DNA of 64,000 bases from contig NZ_BMHT01000006.1 of assembly GCF_014641455.1 (NCBI RefSeq), forward strand, positions 421,802 through 485,801, in the 5' to 3' direction. Positions 43,019-50,000 of the stretch are shown in pieces. Every line of letters begins with the position of its first letter. Positions within the stretch are counted from its first letter, which is position 1. Both the position numbers and the translations under genes were made by a program. The notes beneath the pieces were generated by a model that was given only the letters and a program-made list of their open reading frames with translations, was not told the origin of the DNA and searched no databases. Origin of the DNA: Hymenobacter cavernae (GTDB taxonomy: Bacteria > Bacteroidota > Bacteroidia > Cytophagales > Hymenobacteraceae).

Positions 43019-44650
43019 ATGGGTTTACTGCACTTCCAAAGTCCGGCACCAAACAGGCTGCGCGTAGATTCCTGGACAGCAAACTCAACCCCAGTGATAG
43101 CTATATCGGGCAGTACCTTTCTAGGTTGGTTGCTATTAGTAGTAGCCGGATTTCTACTTCCCGACAATAGCGTTGCACGTGAAATCCCGGGTGCTTTTGA
43201 TGCTACCCAAGCCCAATCGCCGGTCTGCGACGTGACGGCACCGGTCGTAACTTCCCCCCTGACTTACTGCCAAGGCTCCGCTGCCAGTGCACTCAGCAGC
43301 AGCATCACGCTGACCAGCGGCGCGATGCTTCAACTGTACACCACAGCCACGGGCGGAGCGCCACTCACCAGTGATTTTCGGCCGCCGACGACTATTATCA
43401 GTAGCACTACCTACTATGCCGCGCAAGTAGTAGGCAACTGCGAAAGCAGCCGCACACCGGTGGTAGTGAATGTGGTGACGGCACCTAGCCCACCTACCCT
43501 GGTTTCTTCTCTGGCTATCAATACCAGCACGATTGCCGCCTGGGGCGACTCATTCACCGATTCTAATTTTGGCCGTTACCCATCGATCCTGTCGCAGCTC
43601 AGCGGCCGCACCGTCACGAACCTAGGTGTCGGAGGCGAAAATTCGGGGCTGATTGCCAACCGGATGCTGGCCGATACGCAGAAGAGAACATGGCCCACCA
43701 TCATTTGGGCCGGGCGCAATGATCCGAGGAACCAGTCAGCGCAGACGAAAGCCAACATTGCGGCCATGGTGGCGGCCCTCCCCCACACCGACTACCTCAT
43801 TTTGTCGGTGTGCAACGGCGCGGGTGAAGGCAAGGGCACATATGAGTATCAGCAAATTATAGCGCTAAACAACGACCTAGCTCGAATCTACGGCGCCCAT
43901 TACCTCGATGTACGCAGCTACCTCGTGTCGAAGTACATAGCTGATAATGCGCAGGATGCTGCTGATTACGCGGCCGACATTCCGCCAACTTCGCTGCGCA
44001 GAGACTTCTTACATCCGAATGAAGCGGGTAGCAGTCTTATTGCCAATTACATCTACGGGCATCTCAATCAGTTGCTGAGCGGTAGCGTGATAGCGCGCTA
44101 TTGCCAAGGCTCGCAAGCCACACCTCTCAGCGCTGCTTTCAGCGCACCGGATGCTAATGCTACGCTACGCTTCTACGCCGATGCTTCCGCAACTACTCCG
44201 CTCAGCGTAGAAACTACGTATGCCGCTTCTACGACGGCCATTAGTGCGGCCACCTACTATGTGGCTCAGGGCATTGGCAATTGCGAAAGCCGCCGCACCC
44301 CGATTATGATAGAAATAGTTGACTGCAATGCCACCGCCGCACGGCCCAGCACCTTCGGCAATGTAGCTAATACGCCGGCGAGCAGTACAGAATTGGTTTT
44401 GGCGGTTTACCCCAACCCGTTCGAGCTTGAGGCTACCGTCGACTTTAGCCTGCCGACGGAACAGTCTTACACGCTGGACCTTTATAACACTACCGGCAAA
44501 CTAGTACGCCACCTCGCTGATGGAACGCCGGCAGCGGGTAAACAGTACAGTTGCCCAATTAGCAGCACAGCATTGGATGCGGGTTTGTACATGGTGCGCT
44601 TACACGCCGGCACAACCCATAAGACGCTTCGCCTGAACCTAACCCGGTAG
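43019..44650 (+). CDS. secreted SGNH hydrolase set between two Ig-like domains, T9SS sorting domain
   Basis: 543 aa. A late hydrophobic segment (about 33-49, FLGWLLLVVAGFLL) acts as signal. An Ig-like domain follows (about 75-152; PLTYCQGSAASALS, then TYYAAQVVGNCESSRTPVVV). The SGNH/GDSL domain (about 168-350) has AWGDSFTDSN (Ser178), the Gly block NLGVGGENSG, the Asn block AGRNDP, and Asp329-x-x-His332 in DFLHPNEAG. A second Ig-like copy (RYCQGSQATPLSAAF, then TYYVAQGIGNCESRRTPIMI) and a type A sorting domain (VYPNPFELEATVDF) complete it. Predicted cell-surface esterase or deacetylase acting on acylated glycans; substrate inferred only from fold. Confidence 0.87.
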   Translation: MGLLHFQSPAPNRLRVDSWTANSTPVIAISGSTFLGWLLLVVAGFLLPDNSVAREIPGAFDATQAQSPVCDVTAPVVTSPLTYCQGSAASALSSSITLTSGAMLQLYTTATGGAPLTSDFRPPTTIISSTTYYAAQVVGNCESSRTPVVVNVVTAPSPPTLVSSLAINTSTIAAWGDSFTDSNFGRYPSILSQLSGRTVTNLGVGGENSGLIANRMLADTQKRTWPTIIWAGRNDPRNQSAQTKANIAAMVAALPHTDYLILSVCNGAGEGKGTYEYQQIIALNNDLARIYGAHYLDVRSYLVSKYIADNAQDAADYAADIPPTSLRRDFLHPNEAGSSLIANYIYGHLNQLLSGSVIARYCQGSQATPLSAAFSAPDANATLRFYADASATTPLSVETTYAASTTAISAATYYVAQGIGNCESRRTPIMIEIVDCNATAARPSTFGNVANTPASSTELVLAVYPNPFELEATVDFSLPTEQSYTLDLYNTTGKLVRHLADGTPAAGKQYSCPISSTALDAGLYMVRLHAGTTHKTLRLNLTR

Positions 44651-44680
44651 TTTTTTATTATCTACCCTAGGTACTCACGC

Positions 44681-44714
44681 AAAAAGGCCCCGCAACTGAA
44701 TGCAGGGCCTTTTC
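44681..44714. terminator. bidirectional terminator between SGNH hydrolase and rpsT
   Basis: AAAAGGCCCCGCA pairs with TGCAGGGCCTTTT around a short loop; one mismatch; flanked by A and T tracts. Confidence 0.9.
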
Positions 44715-44741
44715 TATGAAAAGAGCAGAAGCAGTCCTATG

Positions 44742-45002
44742 TTAGGCAGCCGCCAGTGATTTCACGAACTTAGCCAGCTTCGACTTGTTGTTAGCTGCTT
44801 TGTTCTTGTGAATGATGTTCTTCTTAGCCAAACGATCCAGCATAGAGGATACTTTGCTGAACAGCGTTTGTGCTTCAGTAGCATCCGTGCTAGCACGCAG
44901 CTTCTTGATAGCGGTGCGGGTCGATTTAGCCTGGTAACGGTTCAACACGCGCTTGGCTTCGTTTGAGCGGATGCGCTTGAGGGCCGACTTATGATTCGCC
45001 AT
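44742..45002 (-). CDS. rpsT: 30S ribosomal protein S20
   Basis: 86 aa, basic, helical; begins MANHKSALKRIRSNEAKR and contains HKNKAANNKSKLAKFV, as in S20. Usual length. Binds 16S rRNA early in 30S assembly. Preceded by the best promoter in the window. Confidence 0.97.
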   Translation of the reverse strand: MANHKSALKRIRSNEAKRVLNRYQAKSTRTAIKKLRASTDATEAQTLFSKVSSMLDRLAKKNIIHKNKAANNKSKLAKFVKSLAAA

Positions 45003-45051
45003 GGGTATATGGAATTGACTTTCTGCTCGGTTTCGATTCAGTTTGGGTTTG

Positions 45052-45082
45052 CAAAGGTACGAATCCGATTTGAATTAGCAAA
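45052..45082 (-). promoter_or_regulatory. Bacteroidota-type promoter of rpsT
   Basis: On the - strand TTTG (45082-45079), a 19-nt spacer, then TACCTTTG (45059-45052). This matches the Bacteroidota primary sigma consensus TTTG-N19-TAnnTTTG exactly. The leader is about 45 nt. Confidence 0.85.
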
Positions 45083-45142
45083 TAGTAGACGGATAGTAGT
45101 CGTAATCAGTGCTCCTACTCCCCCTGCTCAAAGCTAGCTTGA

Positions 45143-45880
45143 CTAATCAACCTTCTTCTCTAAATCACCTGCCATCTTACGGTGCGACTCGAGCATGGGC
45201 AGCGTTTTGGTAGCAAACGCCTGAACGGCGGGCGTTTCCGCACCTTTGCTTTTCACCTGGAACATAGCAATGTCCATAGCGTGCGCCGTTTCCATAGCAT
45301 CCATGTAGGCTTCATCGAAGTCTTTTCCTGACTTGCTGTTAACCTTATCCAGCATGGCCTGGTGAATTGGCATCAGGGCCTGCGAAGGCTGCACGCCGAG
45401 CGGTGTGGCTACGGCCTGCATTTGTTGCGTGGCTTTGGTATGATGGTCGACCATCATCTGCCCAAATTTCTTGACGTCGGCACTGGCGGCTTTCTGCGCG
45501 GCCGCTTGCCCGGCCTGTATTTCCAGTAAGTTACTACTGGCTGCCGTTAGCAGGAACGTTGCGTCGGGCATGGTAGCGAAGGTGCCCATAAAGGCATTTA
45601 TATCGGTGCCGGCGGCAGCACCGCTTGCACCGGCTGTTGCGGCAGTAGTTACGGTTTGGGCCGAGCCCATATCAGTACCAGCACCAACGGCTCCGCCCGT
45701 AGCAGTATTGTCGGCGTTGGTTGCCGTTGCGCTGCCAGCGCCCCCCGCACTACTACCGGTGCCAGTACCACTTCCCACCGTCGATTCAGAACCGGCTCCG
45801 GTACTTGTACTACTACAAGCAGCGCCAAATAGGAGTGTGGTAGCTAACAAAAGATGCGGAATTGCTTTCGTTGTTTTCAT
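45143..45880 (-). CDS. DUF4142 lipoprotein with low-complexity linker
   Basis: 245 aa. Signal sequence ends in a lipobox (FGAAC). Residues about 24-95 are a Gly/Ser/Ala/Thr-rich linker (TGTGSSAGGAGSATATN). The C-terminal DUF4142 domain (about 100-245) is helical and ferritin-like: DATFLLTAASSNLLEIQAGQ, then KKFGQMMVDHHTKATQQM, then AYMDAMETAHAMDIAMF. Several His/Glu/Asp are in helix positions typical of the family; metal binding is not proven. Predicted outer-membrane or periplasmic lipoprotein of unknown role. Confidence 0.88.
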   Translation of the reverse strand: MKTTKAIPHLLLATTLLFGAACSSTSTGAGSESTVGSGTGTGSSAGGAGSATATNADNTATGGAVGAGTDMGSAQTVTTAATAGASGAAAGTDINAFMGTFATMPDATFLLTAASSNLLEIQAGQAAAQKAASADVKKFGQMMVDHHTKATQQMQAVATPLGVQPSQALMPIHQAMLDKVNSKSGKDFDEAYMDAMETAHAMDIAMFQVKSKGAETPAVQAFATKTLPMLESHRKMAGDLEKKVD

Positions 45881-46034
45881 GTTTGTGTGTTTTTAGATCA
45901 GTGCACATTCATACGATGGATTGCGAACTAAGTAGACGCATTTTTCCCTTTTTAATTATATCATTTATAGCAAAGTACTACTGTTGAGTCTAGCTTACTT
46001 GTCAATCACACCTGTTTGAGCTGACCACAGCCAA

Positions 46035-46042
46035 TAACTTTG
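46035..46042 (+). promoter_or_regulatory. TAnnTTTG box upstream of the yheT-like gene
   Basis: TAACTTTG, 111 nt before the ATG at 46153. The 270-bp divergent gap is AT-rich; this is the best visible -7 candidate. Confidence 0.35.
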
Positions 46043-46152
46043 TACTCCATCAGCAGTTGTGATATCATTTAATTGTATGCATGCATACTTATTCGCTGCT
46101 TGTATTTCTTAGCTGACTAACTCTATTTCATTTTAGCTAGCCTCTCATCCAG

Positions 46153-47136
46153 ATGCCACTTGTTGCCCACTCGCCCTACCAGCCGCCGTTTTATCTGTTC
46201 AACGGTCACCTGCAAACTATCGTCCCTAGTGTTTTGCGTTCAGTACCGGAGGTGCGCTACCAACGTGAACGAGTGGAAACAGAAGACGGCGATTTCCTCG
46301 ATTTAGACTGGGCACGGCAACAGGGGAACTCCGCTGACATGCTGGCTATTGTATCGCATGGGCTGGAAGGCGATGCGAGCCGCCCGTACGTGCGGGGCAT
46401 GGTGCGCGCCCTGAACAAGGCCGGCTTCGATGCGCTGGCTTGGAACTACCGGAGTTGTAGCGGCGAGATGAACCGCTTGTTGCGCACCTACCACCTAGGT
46501 GACACCGATGATCTGGATCTTGTGGTGCGCCATGCTCTGGCAACCGACCGCTACCAGCGCGTCTACCTTACGGGCTTTAGTGCCGGAGGCAATATCACGC
46601 TTAAGTACCTGGGTGAAAATCCAGATAGGGTACCGCCGCAGGTGCAGCGGGCGGCGGTTTTCTCCGTCCCGACGGATTTGCGCTCCAGCTCGCACCAGAT
46701 TTCGCGTCCCGAAAACCGCATTTACCTCAAGCGCTTTCTCAAATCGTTGCGCACGAAAATGCGCCAGAAAGCAGAGCTACTGCCCGGCCAGATTGACTTG
46801 GCGGATATTGATGAGCTGCGCGACTTTCCGCAGTTTGATGCGCGCTACACGGCCCCGATGCACGGCTTCTCGTCGGCGGAGGAATACTACGAAAAAGCTA
46901 GCTCGGGCCGCTACCTTAGCCAGATTCGCATCCCGACACTGCTGGTGAATGCGCAGAACGACCCGTTTCTGGCGCCTACCTGCTTTCCGCGTGAGGTAGC
47001 GGCGCAGAGCAGGTTTGTGTTCCTGGAAACGCCGCCCGAAGGCGGGCACGTCGGCTTTGGCGAAGGCACGCCGGATGGTGCTTATTACTCCGAGCGGCGC
47101 GCCGTGGAGTTCCTGACCGCCGAAGTGCCGGCATGA
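46153..47136 (+). CDS. YheT-family alpha/beta hydrolase
   Basis: 327 aa. Begins with the family's YQPPFYLFNGHLQTIVPS. Catalytic triad visible: Ser143 in TGFSAGGNITLKYLGE, the Asp in LVNAQNDPFLAP and the His in EGGHVGFGEG. The family (E. coli YheT, yeast Eht1-like) comprises cytoplasmic esterases or acyltransferases of uncertain substrate. A long inverted repeat begins directly after its TGA. Confidence 0.9.
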   Translation: MPLVAHSPYQPPFYLFNGHLQTIVPSVLRSVPEVRYQRERVETEDGDFLDLDWARQQGNSADMLAIVSHGLEGDASRPYVRGMVRALNKAGFDALAWNYRSCSGEMNRLLRTYHLGDTDDLDLVVRHALATDRYQRVYLTGFSAGGNITLKYLGENPDRVPPQVQRAAVFSVPTDLRSSSHQISRPENRIYLKRFLKSLRTKMRQKAELLPGQIDLADIDELRDFPQFDARYTAPMHGFSSAEEYYEKASSGRYLSQIRIPTLLVNAQNDPFLAPTCFPREVAAQSRFVFLETPPEGGHVGFGEGTPDGAYYSERRAVEFLTAEVPA

Positions 47137-47239
47137 TGTAGCGCGAAGCTTGTGCTTCGCGTGTTGTAGAATGATTGGCACCTAGGTTATACCACCGAGT
47201 GTCGTGCGACGATACGCCAAGCACAAGCTTTGCGCTACA
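47137..47239. repeat. long inverted repeat A (103 bp) between yheT-like gene and rsmG
   Basis: Arms of 21 bp at 47137-47157 (begins TGTAGCGCGAAGCTTGTGCT) and 47219-47239, one mismatch. The left arm starts at the base after the TGA of the hydrolase; the right arm ends 2 bp before the rsmG stop codon. The centre contains CCTAGGTT. A diverged relative lies at 29607-29645. Confidence 0.9.
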
Positions 47240-47241
47240 GC

Positions 47242-47868
47242 CTACCGGGCGGAGCTAGCCGGCACAAATACCACTTTCTTCGTTTCGAAGAATTCTTCGG
47301 TGAAATAATCACTGAGGTTGTAGATGGCCGTCGGCAATCCTGCTTCCTGGATTTCCTCTTCCAGATCACCGCCTTTCAGGTAATACAGGCCGCTTGTGTT
47401 AGCAACGCCGGGCTTGTAGCGATGCATAATCCAGGGATGAAAGGTAGCTAGGCGCGCCACGGCCCGACTAACGATGTAGTCGTACTTGTGCCGGAGCTGC
47501 TCGGCGCGGGTTTGTTCGGCCGTCACGTTGCTCAGACCTAAGGCCTGCGCCATTTCCTGCACGGCATGAATCTTCTTGCCGATGCTATCCACGAGGTGAA
47601 ACTTCACTTCCGGAAACAGAATGGCGAGCGGCAGGCCCGGCAAACCGCCGCCCGTGCCCACATCCAGCACCGACGCGCCAGCCGGGAACTGAACTACTTT
47701 GGCAATGCCGAGCGAATGCAGAAAATGCTTTTCACCTAGGTTTGCTACGTCGGTGCGCGCCACCAGGTTCAGGCGGGCGTTCCAATCCCGAAACTCCGTT
47801 TCGAGGCGTTGAAAAAGCTGCTGTTGCTCGTCGGTGAGCGTGGGGAAATAGCGCTTTATAATATCCAT
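47242..47868 (-). CDS. rsmG: 16S rRNA (guanine-527-N7) methyltransferase
   Basis: 208 aa. Methylates G527 of 16S rRNA. SAM-binding motif ASVLDVGTGGGLPGLPLAIL, further motifs FHLVDSIGKKIHAVQ and YDYIVSRAVARLATF match RsmG. Full length. Its predicted promoter box ends only 5 nt before the ATG. Flanked on both sides by long inverted repeats (A and B). Confidence 0.95.
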   Translation of the reverse strand: MDIIKRYFPTLTDEQQQLFQRLETEFRDWNARLNLVARTDVANLGEKHFLHSLGIAKVVQFPAGASVLDVGTGGGLPGLPLAILFPEVKFHLVDSIGKKIHAVQEMAQALGLSNVTAEQTRAEQLRHKYDYIVSRAVARLATFHPWIMHRYKPGVANTSGLYYLKGGDLEEEIQEAGLPTAIYNLSDYFTEEFFETKKVVFVPASSAR

Positions 47869-47873
47869 CGGCG

Positions 47874-47881
47874 CAAAAGTA
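47874..47881 (-). promoter_or_regulatory. -7 box of rsmG, possibly leaderless
   Basis: On the - strand TACTTTTG, then 5 nt, then the rsmG ATG. With transcription starting a few nt after the box, the mRNA would begin at or next to the AUG. Confidence 0.55.
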
Positions 47882-47895
47882 CAATGCTAGGCGCA

Positions 47896-48010
47896 GTGGT
47901 ACTACGACTCCAAAGTCGTAGTACCACTATCGTAGGCTGATAACTGGTTTGACGACGCGCACGCCGCCGTTCAACGACGTGGTACTACGACTTTGGAGTC
48001 GTAGTACCAC
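47896..48010. repeat. long inverted repeat B (115 bp) between rsmG and the sigma factor gene
   Basis: Two 32-bp units at 47896-47927 and 47979-48010 are perfect reverse complements. Each unit is also a near-palindrome by itself (GTGGTACTACGACT at one end, AGTCGTAGTACCAC at the other), so each can form its own hairpin or pair with the other. The centre holds CGTTCAACG, also seen in element F. Confidence 0.93.
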
Positions 48011-48024
48011 ACCTTTCTCTATAA

Positions 48025-48055
48025 AAAATGCCCTAGCAAAAAGCCAGGGCATTTA
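48025..48055 (-). terminator. hairpin after the sigma factor gene
   Basis: AAATGCCCT and AGGGCATTT pair with one interruption around CTAGC and an A-rich loop; read on the - strand a T-rich stretch follows. It probably terminates the sigma factor transcript. Confidence 0.7.
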
Positions 48056-48084
48056 GACTAAATAACGAATCAACAAGTAGTCAT

Positions 48085-48708
48085 TTAAATGATGTGCTTC
48101 TTGTTTTTTACCATGTCGAAGAGCAGCTCGCGGGCGCGGTGCAGCTGGGCTTTCACGGTACCTAGGGGTGCCTTCAGCTCCTGCGCAATTTCCTCGTAGC
48201 TCAGCTCATCGAAGTAGCGCAAGGTCACGAGGCGCTGGTATTTATCGGGCAGCCGCGACACGACGTGCTGCATGATTTCGATCTTCTGGTTCTTGATAGC
48301 TGACTCCTGCGGGTTCAGGTTGCCGTCGCGGAAGTCAATGGTAATTTCGTCGCCGTTATCAATCTTAATAGCGGAGTCAATGGACATCGTCTTGATCTTA
48401 TTCTTGCGAATAAAGTCGATGCAGTTGTTGGTCGCAATGCGGAACAGCCACGTACTGAAGGCGTACTCGGGGTTGAACTTGTGCAGGTTGCGGAAAGCCT
48501 TGGCGAATGCCTCAATGGTCAGATCCTCAGCATCATCGGGGTTGCGCACCATCTTCAGCACCACGTGATACACGGGCTTCTTGTAGATCTGCATCAGCTC
48601 GGCGTACGCCTTCTCGTCGCTCTGCTCAACGGCCGCTCGAATCAGCTTGAAATCGTGCTTGGCCTTGGCTGAAAACTGCTTTTGTATTTCCTGGTTGTTT
48701 ACTTCCAT
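48085..48708 (-). CDS. ECF-type RNA polymerase sigma factor
   Basis: 207 aa from the ATG at 48706-48708 (MEVNNQEIQKQF). Region 2 is visible as VVLKMVRNPDDAEDLTIEAF followed by FSTWLFRIATNNCIDFIRK; region 4 as LPDKYQRLVTLRYFDELSYE followed by GTVKAQLHRARELL. No anti-sigma gene is adjacent. The start overlaps the end of the GT2 gene by 10 bp, so it is translated from the same mRNA. Bacteroidota genomes often have one such constitutive ECF-like factor; its regulon cannot be told from here. Confidence 0.9.
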   Translation of the reverse strand: MEVNNQEIQKQFSAKAKHDFKLIRAAVEQSDEKAYAELMQIYKKPVYHVVLKMVRNPDDAEDLTIEAFAKAFRNLHKFNPEYAFSTWLFRIATNNCIDFIRKNKIKTMSIDSAIKIDNGDEITIDFRDGNLNPQESAIKNQKIEIMQHVVSRLPDKYQRLVTLRYFDELSYEEIAQELKAPLGTVKAQLHRARELLFDMVKNKKHII

Positions 48709-49832
48709 CGGAGAGTGCGGTAGAGGAACAGGGAGATTCCCAGAGCGAGATAATTGAAAAAATAAACTGCGTCGAGCACCGGAAGCCACGCTACCGGAAG
48801 TCGGTCGTCGAGGCGCCGGCTGAGCCGGTCATAAGTGGCACACACAAACAAGGTGCGTACTCCCAACAGAGAAATCAAAGGTACCCAATCGGACCGGGAA
48901 AACAGTAACGCCAGCACTGTGAAATAAAAAAGCAGATTAGTACCAATAAAGTTTCCGATTCTTATCCGGTCGGCCAAGCGGTAGCGACTTCCGGCCGACA
49001 GATGCCGCCGTTTTTGCTGCCACCACGCGCTCCAGGTTTCGGCAGCCCGGCTGAGTGTTTGTGCTGCCGGGCTAGCTTCCACTGCCACGCGCTGACCGAC
49101 CCGCACCGCGTCTTGCACCAGCAGGTCGTCGTCGCCGCTGAGGCTGCGGATATGAGAAGCAAATCCTTTCGTGGCGCGGAAGCAGCTTTGCGTATAAGCC
49201 AGGTTTCGCCCCACGCCCATGTATGGCTGCCCACGCCACGCGAACGACAAATACTGCGCTCCGGTGAGTAGGGTTTCAAACCGAATCAATTTATTTAGAA
49301 AGCTAGGTTCTGCCTCGTAAGCTGAATAACCAAGCACAACATCGGCCGGCTGCACAAAGCCGCGTTGTATCAGCCTGATCCACTGGTCGGTACTCGGAAT
49401 GCAATCGGCATCGATGAAGAGCATCCGCTCGTGGCGCGCTACTTTGATACCTAGGGTTAGGCCGTATTTTTTGGGGGCGAAACCAGCTGGCGTCCGGTCT
49501 ACCGTGACGATGCGCACGTTGGGGTAGTACTGCGTGAGCTGCTGGGTGTAGAGGTAGGTTTCGTCGTCGGAACGGTCATCAATCAGCACGATTTCGAAGC
49601 CAGCGGGATAATCCTGGCGCAAGAGCAAGGGCAGCAGCTGACGCAGATTCTCTAACTCATTGCGGGCACAAACCACGACCGAAACGGGCTCCTCGGCGGC
49701 GGTAGCAGGGCTAGGTTCCGGCGGCTCGGGCCGCAGCGCAAAGGGCAGGAAATAATAAGCCGCGTAGAAAAGCTGCACCAGCACGCACGCCAGCAGCAGC
49801 CACACGGCCGGGGAAAAATGAAACGGTAACAC
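48699..49832 (-). CDS. family 2 glycosyltransferase, membrane-bound
   Basis: About 377 aa with a GTG start at 49830-49832 (then LPFHFSPAVWLLLACVL). A first membrane helix precedes the GT-A domain: VSVVVCARNELENLRQLLPL, IVLIDDRSDDET, the metal-binding ERMLFIDADCIPS, the second acidic motif SLSGDDDLLVQDA and the QQKRRH segment that corresponds to QxxRW. Two or more C-terminal helices follow. The open frame continues to 49970, but those extra residues translate inverted repeat C and lie upstream of a predicted promoter, so they are probably not protein. It resembles processive inner-membrane glycosyltransferases; product unknown. Confidence 0.85.
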   Translation of the reverse strand: MLPFHFSPAVWLLLACVLVQLFYAAYYFLPFALRPEPPEPSPATAAEEPVSVVVCARNELENLRQLLPLLLRQDYPAGFEIVLIDDRSDDETYLYTQQLTQYYPNVRIVTVDRTPAGFAPKKYGLTLGIKVARHERMLFIDADCIPSTDQWIRLIQRGFVQPADVVLGYSAYEAEPSFLNKLIRFETLLTGAQYLSFAWRGQPYMGVGRNLAYTQSCFRATKGFASHIRSLSGDDDLLVQDAVRVGQRVAVEASPAAQTLSRAAETWSAWWQQKRRHLSAGSRYRLADRIRIGNFIGTNLLFYFTVLALLFSRSDWVPLISLLGVRTLFVCATYDRLSRRLDDRLPVAWLPVLDAVYFFNYLALGISLFLYRTLRWK

Positions 49833-49851
49833 AGCGAACGAGATAAGTAGG

Positions 49852-49859
49852 CAAAAGTA
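49852..49859 (-). promoter_or_regulatory. candidate -7 box for the GT2/sigma operon
   Basis: On the - strand TACTTTTG, 19 nt upstream of the GTG at 49832. It supports the shorter GT2 start. Confidence 0.5.
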
Positions 49860-49869
49860 GGCATTTGAG

Positions 49870-49877
49870 TACCTTTG
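49870..49877 (+). promoter_or_regulatory. candidate -7 box for tgt
   Basis: TACCTTTG matches TAnnTTTG. If used, the tgt leader is about 118 nt and contains inverted repeat C in full. No clear -33 TTTG. Confidence 0.5.
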
Positions 49878-49890
49878 TTGTTCTAACGTC

Positions 49891-49989
49891 GGTTCCCGCA
49901 CAGGGCGCAGTGTTTTCGCAGATGACGCAGAGGCTGTTCCAGAACGACTCAGCGCCCTCTGCGAAAACACTGCGCCCTCTGCGGGAACC
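49891..49989. repeat. long inverted repeat C (99 bp) in the GT2-tgt divergent gap
   Basis: Arms of 32 bp at 49891-49922 (begins GGTTCCCGCACAGGGCGCAG) and 49958-49989, one mismatch, with a 35-bp centre. The right arm ends 11 bp before the tgt ATG. The arms contain short repeated words (CGCAG, GGGCGCAG). Confidence 0.92.
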
Positions 49990-50000
49990 GCTTCCTAGCC

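Noticed and set aside
49833..49970. N-terminal extension of the GT2 glycosyltransferase
   Set aside because: It translates inverted repeat C and lies upstream of the likely promoter; the first membrane helix starts after the GTG at 49832.
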